Source: Candidatus Aenigmatarchaeota archaeon
GTDB lineage: Archaea; Aenigmatarchaeota; Aenigmatarchaeia; QMZP01
Assembly (NCBI GenBank): GCA_003663415.1
Contig: QMZY01000003.1
Span: forward strand, 1-21,733
Direction of reading: 5' to 3'
DNA length: 21,733 nt
How positions within the stretch are numbered: position 1 is the first letter of the stretch; each line of letters starts with the position of its first letter. The notes under the pieces were generated by a model. That model was given only the letters and a program-made list of their open reading frames with translations, ran no database searches and was not told the DNA's origin. Positions 6,389 to 13,641 of this stretch are shown here, piece after piece. The position numbers and the translations under genes were made by a program.

Positions 6389-6658
6389 ATGGAGTTAAAG
6401 ATTATTGAAAAAAAACAGGAAAAATTGAAGGTTGAAGTGAAAGGCGAATCGCACACATTCTTAAATCTGCTGAGAGAAAGTGCATGGGAATCAGGGGCAG
6501 AGCAGGCGTCATATATAATTGAGCACCCTTATCTTTCGCAGCCGCATATTATAGTAATGGCAAAAAATCCCAAGAAAGTGCTGACAAGCGCTGCGCAGAA
6601 AATAATAAATGATGCAAAAGAACTTGAAAAGGAAACAACAAGAGTTCTTAAAATATGA
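6389..6658 (+). CDS. rpoL: DNA-directed RNA polymerase subunit L (Rpo11)
   Basis: An 89-residue protein, the expected length for archaeal subunit L, counterpart of eukaryotic Rpb11 and of the bacterial alpha N-terminal domain. It pairs with subunit D to start polymerase assembly. The diagnostic stretch is GESHTFLNLLRESAWESGAE (about residues 19-38) followed by SYIIEHPYLSQPHIIV, which fits the family pattern of HT-NLLR and a HPLL-P strand. An upstream in-frame start at 6329 would add 20 residues unlike the family and overlap the cupin; the ATG at 6389 has a TATA-like box about 26 nt upstream and gives the normal N-terminus. Its stop overlaps the ATG of aglB by four bases. Confidence 0.92.
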   Translation: MELKIIEKKQEKLKVEVKGESHTFLNLLRESAWESGAEQASYIIEHPYLSQPHIIVMAKNPKKVLTSAAQKIINDAKELEKETTRVLKI

Positions 6659-8946
6659 AAATTATAAAAAAGAACTGGTGGATAATTCCTTTAATTTTTA
6701 TAGTGATTACAGGTTTCTGGATAAGGTGCCTGCCTGCAAGATTCGGTGAACTTCAGGCTCTTGATCCGTTTTATTTTTTAAGAATGGGCGAATATGTTTT
6801 GTCTCATAACTTTCAGCTTCCTCAAAGGGACATGCTAAGATATTCCCCTTACGGTGTTGATCCATGGCTGGTAGAATATCCATTGCCTGTTTATTTTCCA
6901 GCTGTTTGCTATGCTCTTCTAACAGGCTTGGGATTGAAAATGCATTACCTGCATTTCGCCATTCTCTGGCCTGCAGTAATGGGAACGCTTGCTGTCCTGT
7001 TTGGTTTTTTTGTTGGAAGAGAATTGTTTAAAAGCGATTTTGCAGGTCTTTTCACTTCATTCTTCCTTGCTGTCACGCCTGCGTTTATAACAAGAACGTC
7101 TGCAGGGTTCTTTGAGAAAGAGCCTCTCTCTGCTCCTTTTATTATGCTGACAATTTATTTCTTTTTGAAAGCGTACAATTCTGGAGGAAAAAAACCATGG
7201 ATATATAGCTCAATCGCTGGTTTTTGTTTTGCTGTGGCCGGGCTTACATGGGGCGGTGTGAATTTTATTTATTTGATGTTTGGTTTTTTTGTTTTTCTTT
7301 TGTTTGTATTTAACACGGTTTTGGTGGTTCTGGACTATCTGGTTTCAAAAACGGACAAATATATCAATGAGATGGAGGGTTTTGTTGGAGAAAAAATGCT
7401 TAAAGCGTTCGGTCCAATGGTGATTATAAGCGCTGTAATACAGAATTTGCATCCCAGAGGCATGCCGCTTACATCGCTTCCTATTGTTTTCTGCTGGAGC
7501 CTGACAGCAGTAATGGCAGTGAGATACCTAATTATAAAATTTAAGCTTCTTGAAGAAGAAAAAATAAAGTATTTTTTCCCCGCTGTGTTTCTGGTTGGGT
7601 TTGCGTTTACTGTAGCAGGCTATATGTTTTCTGATTATATCTATAGTCTGGTGAATAGCGCCGTTGCTATTTTGACTTTAGGCAAAAGCATAGTTGGAAC
7701 AACTGTTGCTGAGAATGCTCCTGGAAACTGGAACACGGTGTTGGGCGTTCTTGGCAGTGGTTTTTCTCACAGCTTTCTTTCATTTTTGTCACCCATTACG
7801 CCTTATTTTGCATTATGGGTGTTTGTTTTGTTTGGCGGTTTCTTTTTGGTGTATGAGTTTTTGAAAACAAGAAACTGGCTTCTTATATTTCCGTTGGTTT
7901 TTATGGGAGCAGCTGTATATTCTGTGTTTTACGTGGTTAGAATGGTGTTTATTCTTGGACCCGCTGCTGCTTTAATTGGTGGGTTCTTTGCAGCATTGAT
8001 TATAGAAAAAGGACTAAAACTGGCTAAGGGAAAAGATAAAAAAGGTAATTATATAACAATACTTTTGGTTGTTTTTGTTTTTCTTATGGTTATTGTTAAA
8101 ATATCTAATGGATACTCATACGCCTCTGGAATAGGTCCTTCCATCTGTTTTTCACCACCCTGTATCACCATAGATGATTCTGGTGTTTATCATTACAATA
8201 TGAAACAACCGTGGTATCAGGCATTGAGGTTTTTGGCAGAAAACACAAGCAAGGATTCTGTTGTTTTGTCTTGGTGGGATTTTGGTTACTGGTTTCAGGA
8301 GAGGGGCGAGAGAACAAGCGTGGCAGACGGCGGTAACATAGGAAGGGTTGGTGGAATAGATTATGGTAAAACGGATTTTGAGATTGCGAAATGGTATACT
8401 TCTGACCCGAAGAACTGGACTGATTTTATTCCATGGCTGAAATTCCATAAAGTTACTCACATTCTCATGGACTACACGCTTCCAGGTAAATACGGAGCCA
8501 TATCAAAGATTGCTTCAGAAGGAGAGAAAATCACAGCCTTTAACAGATTCGATTTCAAAACAACACACCAGCAGGAAAACAAAACCATTTATGAGTTTGC
8601 GAACGGCCCTTATGTTATATGGGTTCCTTTTTACAGCAACGGCGCACTTGCAGGAACTCCCGTGTTTTTGGTTTCGCAGAGCGGAAAGTTTTATTCAAAA
8701 AGCTATATAAACGATATCTGCACAACTTCCGGTATTATACGCATCAGCGATAAAGAGCCATCTCTTCCGGGATGTGTTTCTCTTTCAGACCTTGGGCTTT
8801 ACTATGTTCCAAAAGAAGCCGAGCACACAATATTTAATACGCTTATGTTTATGGACGGGTACGGTTTGCCTGTGGAAAAAATCTTTGACAATAAACTGAT
8901 AAAAATTTACAAGGTTAATTATCCTGAGAACGAAACTGTTTCTTAA
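6655..8946 (+). CDS. aglB: Oligosaccharyltransferase AglB (STT3 family)
   Basis: A 763-residue membrane enzyme that moves a lipid-linked glycan onto asparagine of exported proteins. The N-terminal part has about a dozen membrane helices (first about residues 7-24). The first acidic loop carries ALDPFYFLRMGEY (the DPxxxxR feature of STT3), and a second external loop has AGFFEKEPLSAPF, the metal/lipid-binding acidic motif. The soluble C-terminal part begins near residue 500 and holds the substrate-binding motif WWDFG (540-544), followed by ADGGN. Most family members read WWDYG, so the tyrosine is replaced by phenylalanine, probably conservatively. The ATG overlaps the rpoL stop. The gene converges on the membrane-protein gene at 8951 with a four-base gap. 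Phosphohexomutase upstream may supply sugar for the same glycans. Confidence 0.93.
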   Translation: MKIIKKNWWIIPLIFIVITGFWIRCLPARFGELQALDPFYFLRMGEYVLSHNFQLPQRDMLRYSPYGVDPWLVEYPLPVYFPAVCYALLTGLGLKMHYLHFAILWPAVMGTLAVLFGFFVGRELFKSDFAGLFTSFFLAVTPAFITRTSAGFFEKEPLSAPFIMLTIYFFLKAYNSGGKKPWIYSSIAGFCFAVAGLTWGGVNFIYLMFGFFVFLLFVFNTVLVVLDYLVSKTDKYINEMEGFVGEKMLKAFGPMVIISAVIQNLHPRGMPLTSLPIVFCWSLTAVMAVRYLIIKFKLLEEEKIKYFFPAVFLVGFAFTVAGYMFSDYIYSLVNSAVAILTLGKSIVGTTVAENAPGNWNTVLGVLGSGFSHSFLSFLSPITPYFALWVFVLFGGFFLVYEFLKTRNWLLIFPLVFMGAAVYSVFYVVRMVFILGPAAALIGGFFAALIIEKGLKLAKGKDKKGNYITILLVVFVFLMVIVKISNGYSYASGIGPSICFSPPCITIDDSGVYHYNMKQPWYQALRFLAENTSKDSVVLSWWDFGYWFQERGERTSVADGGNIGRVGGIDYGKTDFEIAKWYTSDPKNWTDFIPWLKFHKVTHILMDYTLPGKYGAISKIASEGEKITAFNRFDFKTTHQQENKTIYEFANGPYVIWVPFYSNGALAGTPVFLVSQSGKFYSKSYINDICTTSGIIRISDKEPSLPGCVSLSDLGLYYVPKEAEHTIFNTLMFMDGYGLPVEKIFDNKLIKIYKVNYPENETVS

Positions 8947-8950
8947 AAAT

Positions 8951-9385
8951 TTATTCGGATTTGTATTTATAGGCTGCAAAGAAGAGAAGTAGTATGAAAA
9001 TAACTATTATCCAAGAGAAGATGTTTGTTATGGATTCCTGAGGAAGCGAAAAATAGTTTTCTATAATCTCTTGTCCGTTGGTTGCGAAAAAAAGAATGAT
9101 AAGACCTGTAATTATCATTATGAGTGTGTAGTCTTTTTCTTTGGGTTTTCCAGCAAACTTTACAATAAAACTTAGAAAGAAAAATCCTATAAAAAATATC
9201 ACTGCAAAAGGAAGCGCTTGATTAAGAAATTCAACAAGCATCGGAGAGCTTATGGCAAAAAAACCTATTATAACAGCTATTAGAGTATTCGCTCTCTTAC
9301 CAAAAACGCCGCTCACCTCCAATGCCCCATAAACCACTGAAAAAACGAAAAAGAATGGTAACAGCGCGTTCCATAAAATTTCCAT
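8951..9385 (-). CDS. Five-pass membrane protein, unknown function
   Basis: A 144-residue protein that I do not recognise. Five hydrophobic helices are evident (about residues 3-24, 31-54, 58-77, 86-104 and 123-141), joined by very short loops, with a basic tail (KYKSE). No catalytic motif is visible. It starts one base after the stop of the 231-residue membrane protein, so the two are surely cotranscribed and perhaps form one complex. It converges with aglB, so there is no shared promoter with glycosylation genes. Confidence 0.7.
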   Translation of the reverse strand: MEILWNALLPFFFVFSVVYGALEVSGVFGKRANTLIAVIIGFFAISSPMLVEFLNQALPFAVIFFIGFFFLSFIVKFAGKPKEKDYTLIMIITGLIILFFATNGQEIIENYFSLPQESITNIFSWIIVIFILLLFFAAYKYKSE

Positions 9386-9386
9386 T

Positions 9387-10082
9387 TTACGACCCCATGT
9401 TTTCTAAAAATTTTAACAGCTTTTCTGTTTGGCTTTTTAATTTTCTTAACTGGGCGCCATAAATCTGGCCTTCTGGTGTAAGTTCATATTTTTTTATTAT
9501 TTCACTAACAGTTGCGCATATGTTTCTTATCTCAGCAATATCCTCTGCCGGTCTGTCTGATTTCCCAGATTTTATATTGTCAGCAAGCTTTTGCGCTGCA
9601 TTAACAAAACTTACGGCTCCTTCTATCTCGTCTTTCACTCCCTTAAATTTTTGATATTTTTTCTTTATACCTCTTAAAGAAGGAAATGTGCCTGTCATCG
9701 GAAATGAACCCTCTTTCGCTCTGTTTCCGAAATGACCGCCTATGAAATACCAGGCACCGAACAAAACAATTATTGCCACTATCCAGAATTCTGCCAAAGG
9801 CAGGGCTGCGGCGTACCAACCATTAATTATTATGTATATATATACTGCAATGCCTATGAGGATTCTTAAACCGCCCGCCTTTGTTCCAAGACTGCCTTTA
9901 AGAACAGACTTGCTGAGAATGTAAACAAAAAGTATTATAAAAAGTGTTGGGAAGAAAAGGAAATAAATCAGCTGAACAAAAACACCTTGACTTGCATGGG
10001 AGTGGATAAAACTTGTGCAGGAAGAATAGCTTTCTGAAGTAGGGCACAAAATGTTTGCAAGAACTTCCAAAACCTCTTCCAT
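9387..10082 (-). CDS. Membrane protein with cytoplasmic helical tail, unknown function
   Basis: A 231-residue protein that I do not recognise. The first 30 residues are polar and contain two cysteines (13 and 22), which could form a disulfide outside the cell. Three hydrophobic segments follow (about 33-61, 71-90 and 95-116). From about residue 120 it is soluble, charged and mostly helical, with a lysine-rich stretch first, suggesting a cytoplasmic tail that might bind a partner or nucleic acid. It is the first gene of a two-gene unit with the five-pass protein. A TATA-like box lies about 26 nt before its ATG, consistent with a leaderless start. Confidence 0.7.
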   Translation of the reverse strand: MEEVLEVLANILCPTSESYSSCTSFIHSHASQGVFVQLIYFLFFPTLFIILFVYILSKSVLKGSLGTKAGGLRILIGIAVYIYIIINGWYAAALPLAEFWIVAIIVLFGAWYFIGGHFGNRAKEGSFPMTGTFPSLRGIKKKYQKFKGVKDEIEGAVSFVNAAQKLADNIKSGKSDRPAEDIAEIRNICATVSEIIKKYELTPEGQIYGAQLRKLKSQTEKLLKFLENMGS

Positions 10083-10104
10083 ACTTTAATTATATCAGGG
10101 AATG

Positions 10105-10114
10105 TTTATATTTT
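10105..10114 (-). promoter_or_regulatory. TATA-like box for the two-gene membrane-protein unit
   Basis: Read on the minus strand, AAAATATAAA is centred about 27 nt before the ATG at 10082. This suggests a leaderless transcript covering the two membrane-protein genes. Evidence is spacing and composition only. Confidence 0.4.
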
Positions 10115-10189
10115 AATCAGGAACAGCTTTAAATGGTAAGTTCACGGAATGGAATTATTAGACGCGCTTTTCAGAAAAGCTAAGAATAA

Positions 10190-10198
10190 AAATTTAAA
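10190..10198 (+). promoter_or_regulatory. TATA-like box for the tRNA-binding-domain gene
   Basis: AAATTTAAA is centred 26 nt before the ATG at 10220, and no ribosome binding site is present. It would drive the tRNA-binding protein and the nuclease together. Confidence 0.4.
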
Positions 10199-10219
10199 CC
10201 CTTTTGTTACAATATTTTT

Positions 10220-10540
10220 ATGGTTACTATAAAGGATTTTGAAAAGCTTGAAATCAAAATAGGAGAAATTCTTTCGGTTGAGGAAGTTCCAGACTCTGAT
10301 AAACTCTATGTTTTACAAGTCGATGTTGGCGGAAAGCAGATCCAGTTAGTGGCAGGGTTAAAAAACTATTATCAGCAATCTGAGCTTGTTGGAAAGAAAA
10401 TAGTGGTTTTAAGCAATTTGGAACCAGCAGTAATAAGAGGCGTTGCTTCAGAAGGAATGCTTCTGGCTGCAATAGACGAAAACACAGTTTCCTTGTTAAC
10501 TCCTGACAAAGAAGTTTCTGTTGGTTCAAAAGTAGCATAA
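10220..10540 (+). CDS. Stand-alone tRNA-binding (EMAPII/CsaA-type OB-fold) protein
   Basis: A 106-residue protein covering one OB-fold tRNA-binding domain, as found at the C-terminus of some methionyl-tRNA synthetases, in CsaA and in Arc1p/EMAPII. The evidence is the series KLEIKIGEILSVEEVPDSDKLYVLQVDVGG at the start (about residues 9-38), then VAGLKNYY, and the late block SNLEPAVIRGVASEGMLLAA, which contains the conserved RG-SEGM signature. In some archaea a separate protein of this kind is annotated as the MetRS beta subunit; whether it partners MetRS here cannot be seen. The nuclease gene follows after two bases, so the two are cotranscribed. Confidence 0.88.
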   Translation: MVTIKDFEKLEIKIGEILSVEEVPDSDKLYVLQVDVGGKQIQLVAGLKNYYQQSELVGKKIVVLSNLEPAVIRGVASEGMLLAAIDENTVSLLTPDKEVSVGSKVA

Positions 10541-10542
10541 GC

Positions 10543-11193
10543 ATGGAAAAAGTTATTATATTTGCTGATAAAAGAGAGAATTCATCACAGGTTGTAAGGC
10601 ATCTTAAGGAACTTGCAGAAGTTAAAGAGAAAAAACTTGAGCTTGCGGATTACATAGTTTCAGACAGGGTTGCTGTTGAAAGAAAAACAATCCGCGATTT
10701 TCTGCAGTCCATTATAGACCACAGACTTTTCAAACAAGCAGATTCTTTAATCTCTGCGTATGAAAGACCTGTTTTGATTTTGGAAGGAAATCCTGAACTG
10801 CTTTTTCTTGAAAGGAACATGCATTCCAATACAATTCGCGGCGTTTTCTCTTCTCTGGCTCTTGATTACTCTCTTCCTACGCTCTGGACGCAAAACTCAA
10901 AAGAAACAGCCCTCCAGATTTACTGGTTAGCAAAAAGAGAGCAGATAGAAAATAAAAGGGAAATTCAAATAAGGGCAAAGCAAAAAACCCTTACAGAATC
11001 CGGACTCCAAGAATACATAGTTGCTGGTCTTCCCAGTGTTTCAAATGTCCTGAGCCAGAGACTTTTGAAAAAATTCAAAACCGTCCGAAAAATCTTCACG
11101 GCAAAACCGGAAAAACTTATGAAAGTTGATGGAGTGGGAAGAAAAAAAGCAGAAAGAATATGGGAAATTCTAAACAAGAGGTATGAGGATTAA
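10543..11193 (+). CDS. ERCC4/XPF-type nuclease with helix-hairpin-helix domain (Hef nuclease half)
   Basis: A 216-residue structure-specific endonuclease. The N-terminal ERCC4 fold has the catalytic series D9, E12, D36 (in ADYIVSD) and the hallmark ERK-x3-D at E46-R47-K48 and D52. The C-terminus (about 150-212) is a tandem helix-hairpin-helix domain, with AGLPSVSN and KVDGVGRKKAERI as its two hairpins. This is exactly the part missing from the Hef helicase at 1697-3208, so Hef activity is presumably rebuilt from two proteins. Crenarchaeal XPF also lacks a helicase, so a stand-alone XPF is the other reading; the presence of a Hef-type helicase nearby favours the split-Hef view. XPF-type nucleases act as dimers on forks and flaps. 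The stop overlaps the convergent GGDEF gene. Confidence 0.88.
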   Translation: MEKVIIFADKRENSSQVVRHLKELAEVKEKKLELADYIVSDRVAVERKTIRDFLQSIIDHRLFKQADSLISAYERPVLILEGNPELLFLERNMHSNTIRGVFSSLALDYSLPTLWTQNSKETALQIYWLAKREQIENKREIQIRAKQKTLTESGLQEYIVAGLPSVSNVLSQRLLKKFKTVRKIFTAKPEKLMKVDGVGRKKAERIWEILNKRYED

Positions 11194-11879
11194 GCTATAT
11201 GATATCCGTTTTTACCCTTTTGTTTAACTTTATAAAGCGCTTCATCAGCCCTTCTAAAAACATCCTTGTATTGTTCTTCAAAAAGTGTGACACCTATACT
11301 TACACTTACGTTTCTTATATCATTAAGAAGATTCCTTTCTGTGTCAGACGGTTCATACCCTTTCATTCTCCATAATCTTTCAAGGGCCTTTACAGACTTT
11401 TCTGCTTGGCTTTTTATACCGTTTACTATTCTTTTAGCAATATAAGGAACATCTTCCGGATTTATATCAACAAGCAAAACAGCGAATTCGTCACCGCCCC
11501 ATCTGTAGCTTCTCCCTTCATACACCCTGTCCTGACCCCTGGAAACTCTTGTATTTTTTTCCAGAGCACCGGCAAGCCTCCTCAAAATATGGTCTCCTGT
11601 GCCGTGACCATAGTTATCATTCACTCCCTTAAAATTATCAACATCCACAATCAAAAATGCATGTGTTTTTTCTTTGTCTTTAGAAGTTCGTTCCTTTTTT
11701 TTAAATTCTTTCAAATCATGTTCCAAAGCATGTCGGTTTCTCAGTCCTGTTAAAGGGTCTGTGTAAGCTGTTTTTTCAAGCATTCGAGCATACCGGGTAA
11801 GCTTGAGTGTATATTCTTTAAGTTCCTCTGTCGGAAGTTCACTTAATTCTTTTTCTCCAAGCATTTTAAAGCTTTCCAT
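11190..11879 (-). CDS. Stand-alone GGDEF-domain protein, probable diguanylate cyclase
   Basis: A 229-residue soluble protein with no membrane segment or known sensor domain. About 38 N-terminal residues, helical and charged, precede the standard linker DPLTGLRNR (41-49). The GGDEF domain is complete: the metal-binding stretch DVDNFKGVND (79-88), YGHGTGDHILRRLA (90-103), and the active-site GGDEF at 128-132. Later comes SVSIGVTLF and the closing ADEALYKVKQKGKNGYH. Bacterial proteins like this make cyclic di-GMP. I see no RxxD inhibitory site at the usual distance before GGDEF. Such proteins are rare in Archaea, so bacterial origin by transfer is plausible; no EAL, HD-GYP or PilZ gene is in the window. 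It lies 37 bp downstream of pyrG with its own TATA-like box. Confidence 0.9.
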   Translation of the reverse strand: MESFKMLGEKELSELPTEELKEYTLKLTRYARMLEKTAYTDPLTGLRNRHALEHDLKEFKKKERTSKDKEKTHAFLIVDVDNFKGVNDNYGHGTGDHILRRLAGALEKNTRVSRGQDRVYEGRSYRWGGDEFAVLLVDINPEDVPYIAKRIVNGIKSQAEKSVKALERLWRMKGYEPSDTERNLLNDIRNVSVSIGVTLFEEQYKDVFRRADEALYKVKQKGKNGYHIA

Positions 11880-11907
11880 ATTTTAACTTAATAGTAGTGA
11901 AAATGTG

Positions 11908-11916
11908 TTTATAAAG
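11908..11916 (-). promoter_or_regulatory. TATA-like box for the GGDEF gene
   Basis: Minus-strand CTTTATAAA ends one base from the pyrG stop codon and is centred about 33 nt before the ATG at 11879, which would leave a leader of a few bases. It suggests that the GGDEF gene is not only a read-through product of pyrG. Confidence 0.4.
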
Positions 11917-13611
11917 TTAACGGTTCAAACAGGCTTTTAAAAAACCCCTAAATATGGGGCTTGGTCTCAATGGTTTTGATGTGAATTCGGCATGAAACTG
12001 AGTGGCAAAGAAGAATTTTTTATCAGGAAGTTCCAATATCTGCATAATTCTTTTCTGAGGAGCAAAACCTGAGAAGACCAAGCCATTGGATTCCAGAACA
12101 TCAATGTGGTTTGGATTCACGTTCCATCGGTGTCTGAACCTCTCTCTAACAGATTCCTTTCCATACAATTTATAAGCCAATGAACCCTTTTTTATTCTCA
12201 CCTCGTATCCGCCAAGCCTCATTGTTCCTCCAAGACCTTGGATTTCTTCCTGTTCGGGCAAAATGCAAATAACAGGTTCTTTTGTTTCAGGTTCAAGCTC
12301 TGTTGAATTGGCCTTTTTTAAACCGCACACATTTCTTGCAAATTCAATCACAGCAAGCTGAAATCCAAAACATAAACCAAGGAAAGGAAGATCATTTTCT
12401 CTCGCGTATTTTATGCACTCAATCTTTCCCTCAACGCCCCTTGCACCAAACCCTCCCGGAACTATTATACCATCCAAATCCTTTAATGCCTCTCCTGTTT
12501 TGTTTCTATCAATCCTGCTTGATTCTATCCATTCCACCTGAACTCTGGCGTCAAGGTATGGAGCAGTATGCTCCAAAGCCTTTAATATGCTTATATAAGA
12601 GTCTTTAACCTGTGTGTATTTCCCTACAAGACCAATCTTTATGGTTTTCTTTGCTTTTCTCATTTTTTCCAGCAATTTTATCCATTCCCTGAACTCTGGT
12701 CTCATTCCATTGGTTTTTTTTATTCCCAAAATATTCAGAATTTCATTATCGACTTTTTGTTTTCTCAAAAACTCGGGCATAGCATAGATGTCCATATCAT
12801 AACAATTCACAACTCTTGATACTGGAATATTTGCCGAAATGCTTATTTTTTCTTTTATTTTTTCCGGAATTTTGCTCTCACTCCTGCACATAACTATATC
12901 CGGCTGAATTCCAACCTCCATAAGCTTTCTTAATCCCAGCTGGGCAGCTTTGCTTTTGTGTTCGTCAAGAGAATGTGGTTTAAGGATATAAGTCACGTTA
13001 ATGAAACACACGTTTTGTCTTCCTTCCTCATACGCCAGTTCCCTCATTGCTTCCAAGAAGTATGAATTCTCTATATCCCCCACTGTTCCGCCAACCTCAA
13101 CCAAAACCACGTCAGCCTTGCTTTCAACAGCCAGATTCCTCAGAAAACCTTTAATTTCGCCTGTAACATGAGGGATAAACTGAACATCCCTTCCCAAGTA
13201 TTTGCCTGCTCTTTCCTTGTCAATAATAATTTTGAATATCTTTCCTGCTGTGAGATAGTTGTTTTTTGTCAGATTCGCATTTATCATCCTCTCATATGTC
13301 CCCAGATCCAAATCACATTCTGTTCCGTCGTCCAGAACAAAAACCTCGCCGTGCCTGTAAGGATTGAGAGTCCCTGCGTCCACATTCAGATAACCGTCGA
13401 ATTTGAGAGGAGCAACCTTTAAACCATGGTAAAGTTTTAATACATTTCCTATAGAAGATGAGAAAGTTCCTTTACCCACGCCTGAAATAACACTTCCTGT
13501 TATTACAACATATTTTGTTTTTCCAGGAACATATCCTTTAGGGATAACAGAATAGAATTCGGAAGAATCTCTTTTTTTCGCCAAACCACCCAGTTCATTT
13601 TCTTTTGGCAT
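11917..13611 (-). CDS. pyrG: CTP synthase with N-terminal extension
   Basis: A 564-residue enzyme that makes CTP from UTP, ATP and glutamine. The synthetase half has the P-loop VITGSVISGVGKGT (about 36-49) and the UTP/Mg block GEVFVLDDGTECDLDLGTYER; the glutaminase half has the nucleophile Cys414 in GLCFGFQ and the His540/Glu542 pair in QFHAEF, so both active sites look intact. About 31 residues precede the usual MTKY-type start. Within them I see no internal ATG, and a TATA-like box lies about 26 nt before the ATG at 13611, so the extension is probably real. Several normally fixed positions are altered (DGYLNVDAGTLNPYRHGE in place of DPYINVDPGTM-P-QHGE), marking a divergent branch of the family. 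Confidence 0.94.
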   Translation of the reverse strand: MPKENELGGLAKKRDSSEFYSVIPKGYVPGKTKYVVITGSVISGVGKGTFSSSIGNVLKLYHGLKVAPLKFDGYLNVDAGTLNPYRHGEVFVLDDGTECDLDLGTYERMINANLTKNNYLTAGKIFKIIIDKERAGKYLGRDVQFIPHVTGEIKGFLRNLAVESKADVVLVEVGGTVGDIENSYFLEAMRELAYEEGRQNVCFINVTYILKPHSLDEHKSKAAQLGLRKLMEVGIQPDIVMCRSESKIPEKIKEKISISANIPVSRVVNCYDMDIYAMPEFLRKQKVDNEILNILGIKKTNGMRPEFREWIKLLEKMRKAKKTIKIGLVGKYTQVKDSYISILKALEHTAPYLDARVQVEWIESSRIDRNKTGEALKDLDGIIVPGGFGARGVEGKIECIKYARENDLPFLGLCFGFQLAVIEFARNVCGLKKANSTELEPETKEPVICILPEQEEIQGLGGTMRLGGYEVRIKKGSLAYKLYGKESVRERFRHRWNVNPNHIDVLESNGLVFSGFAPQKRIMQILELPDKKFFFATQFHAEFTSKPLRPSPIFRGFLKACLNR

Positions 13612-13632
13612 AGTATATTTTATACATTAGGA

Positions 13633-13640
13633 AATAAAAG
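13633..13640 (-). promoter_or_regulatory. TATA-like box for pyrG
   Basis: Minus-strand CTTTTATT is centred about 26 nt before the ATG at 13611. This supports the long N-terminus of CTP synthase and a promoter separate from the upstream cluster. Confidence 0.35.
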
Positions 13641-13641
13641 T

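Noticed and set aside
10166..10180. Palindrome GCTTTT-CAG-AAAAGC, reminiscent of the array upstream of phosphomannomutase
   Set aside because: The stem is only six pairs, the loop differs and no repeat head is nearby, so kinship with the array cannot be claimed.
10149..10232. 27-codon open frame before the tRNA-binding-domain gene
   Set aside because: It overlaps the next start codon, has no ribosome binding site and resembles nothing; chance in a 137-bp A/T-rich gap is enough.
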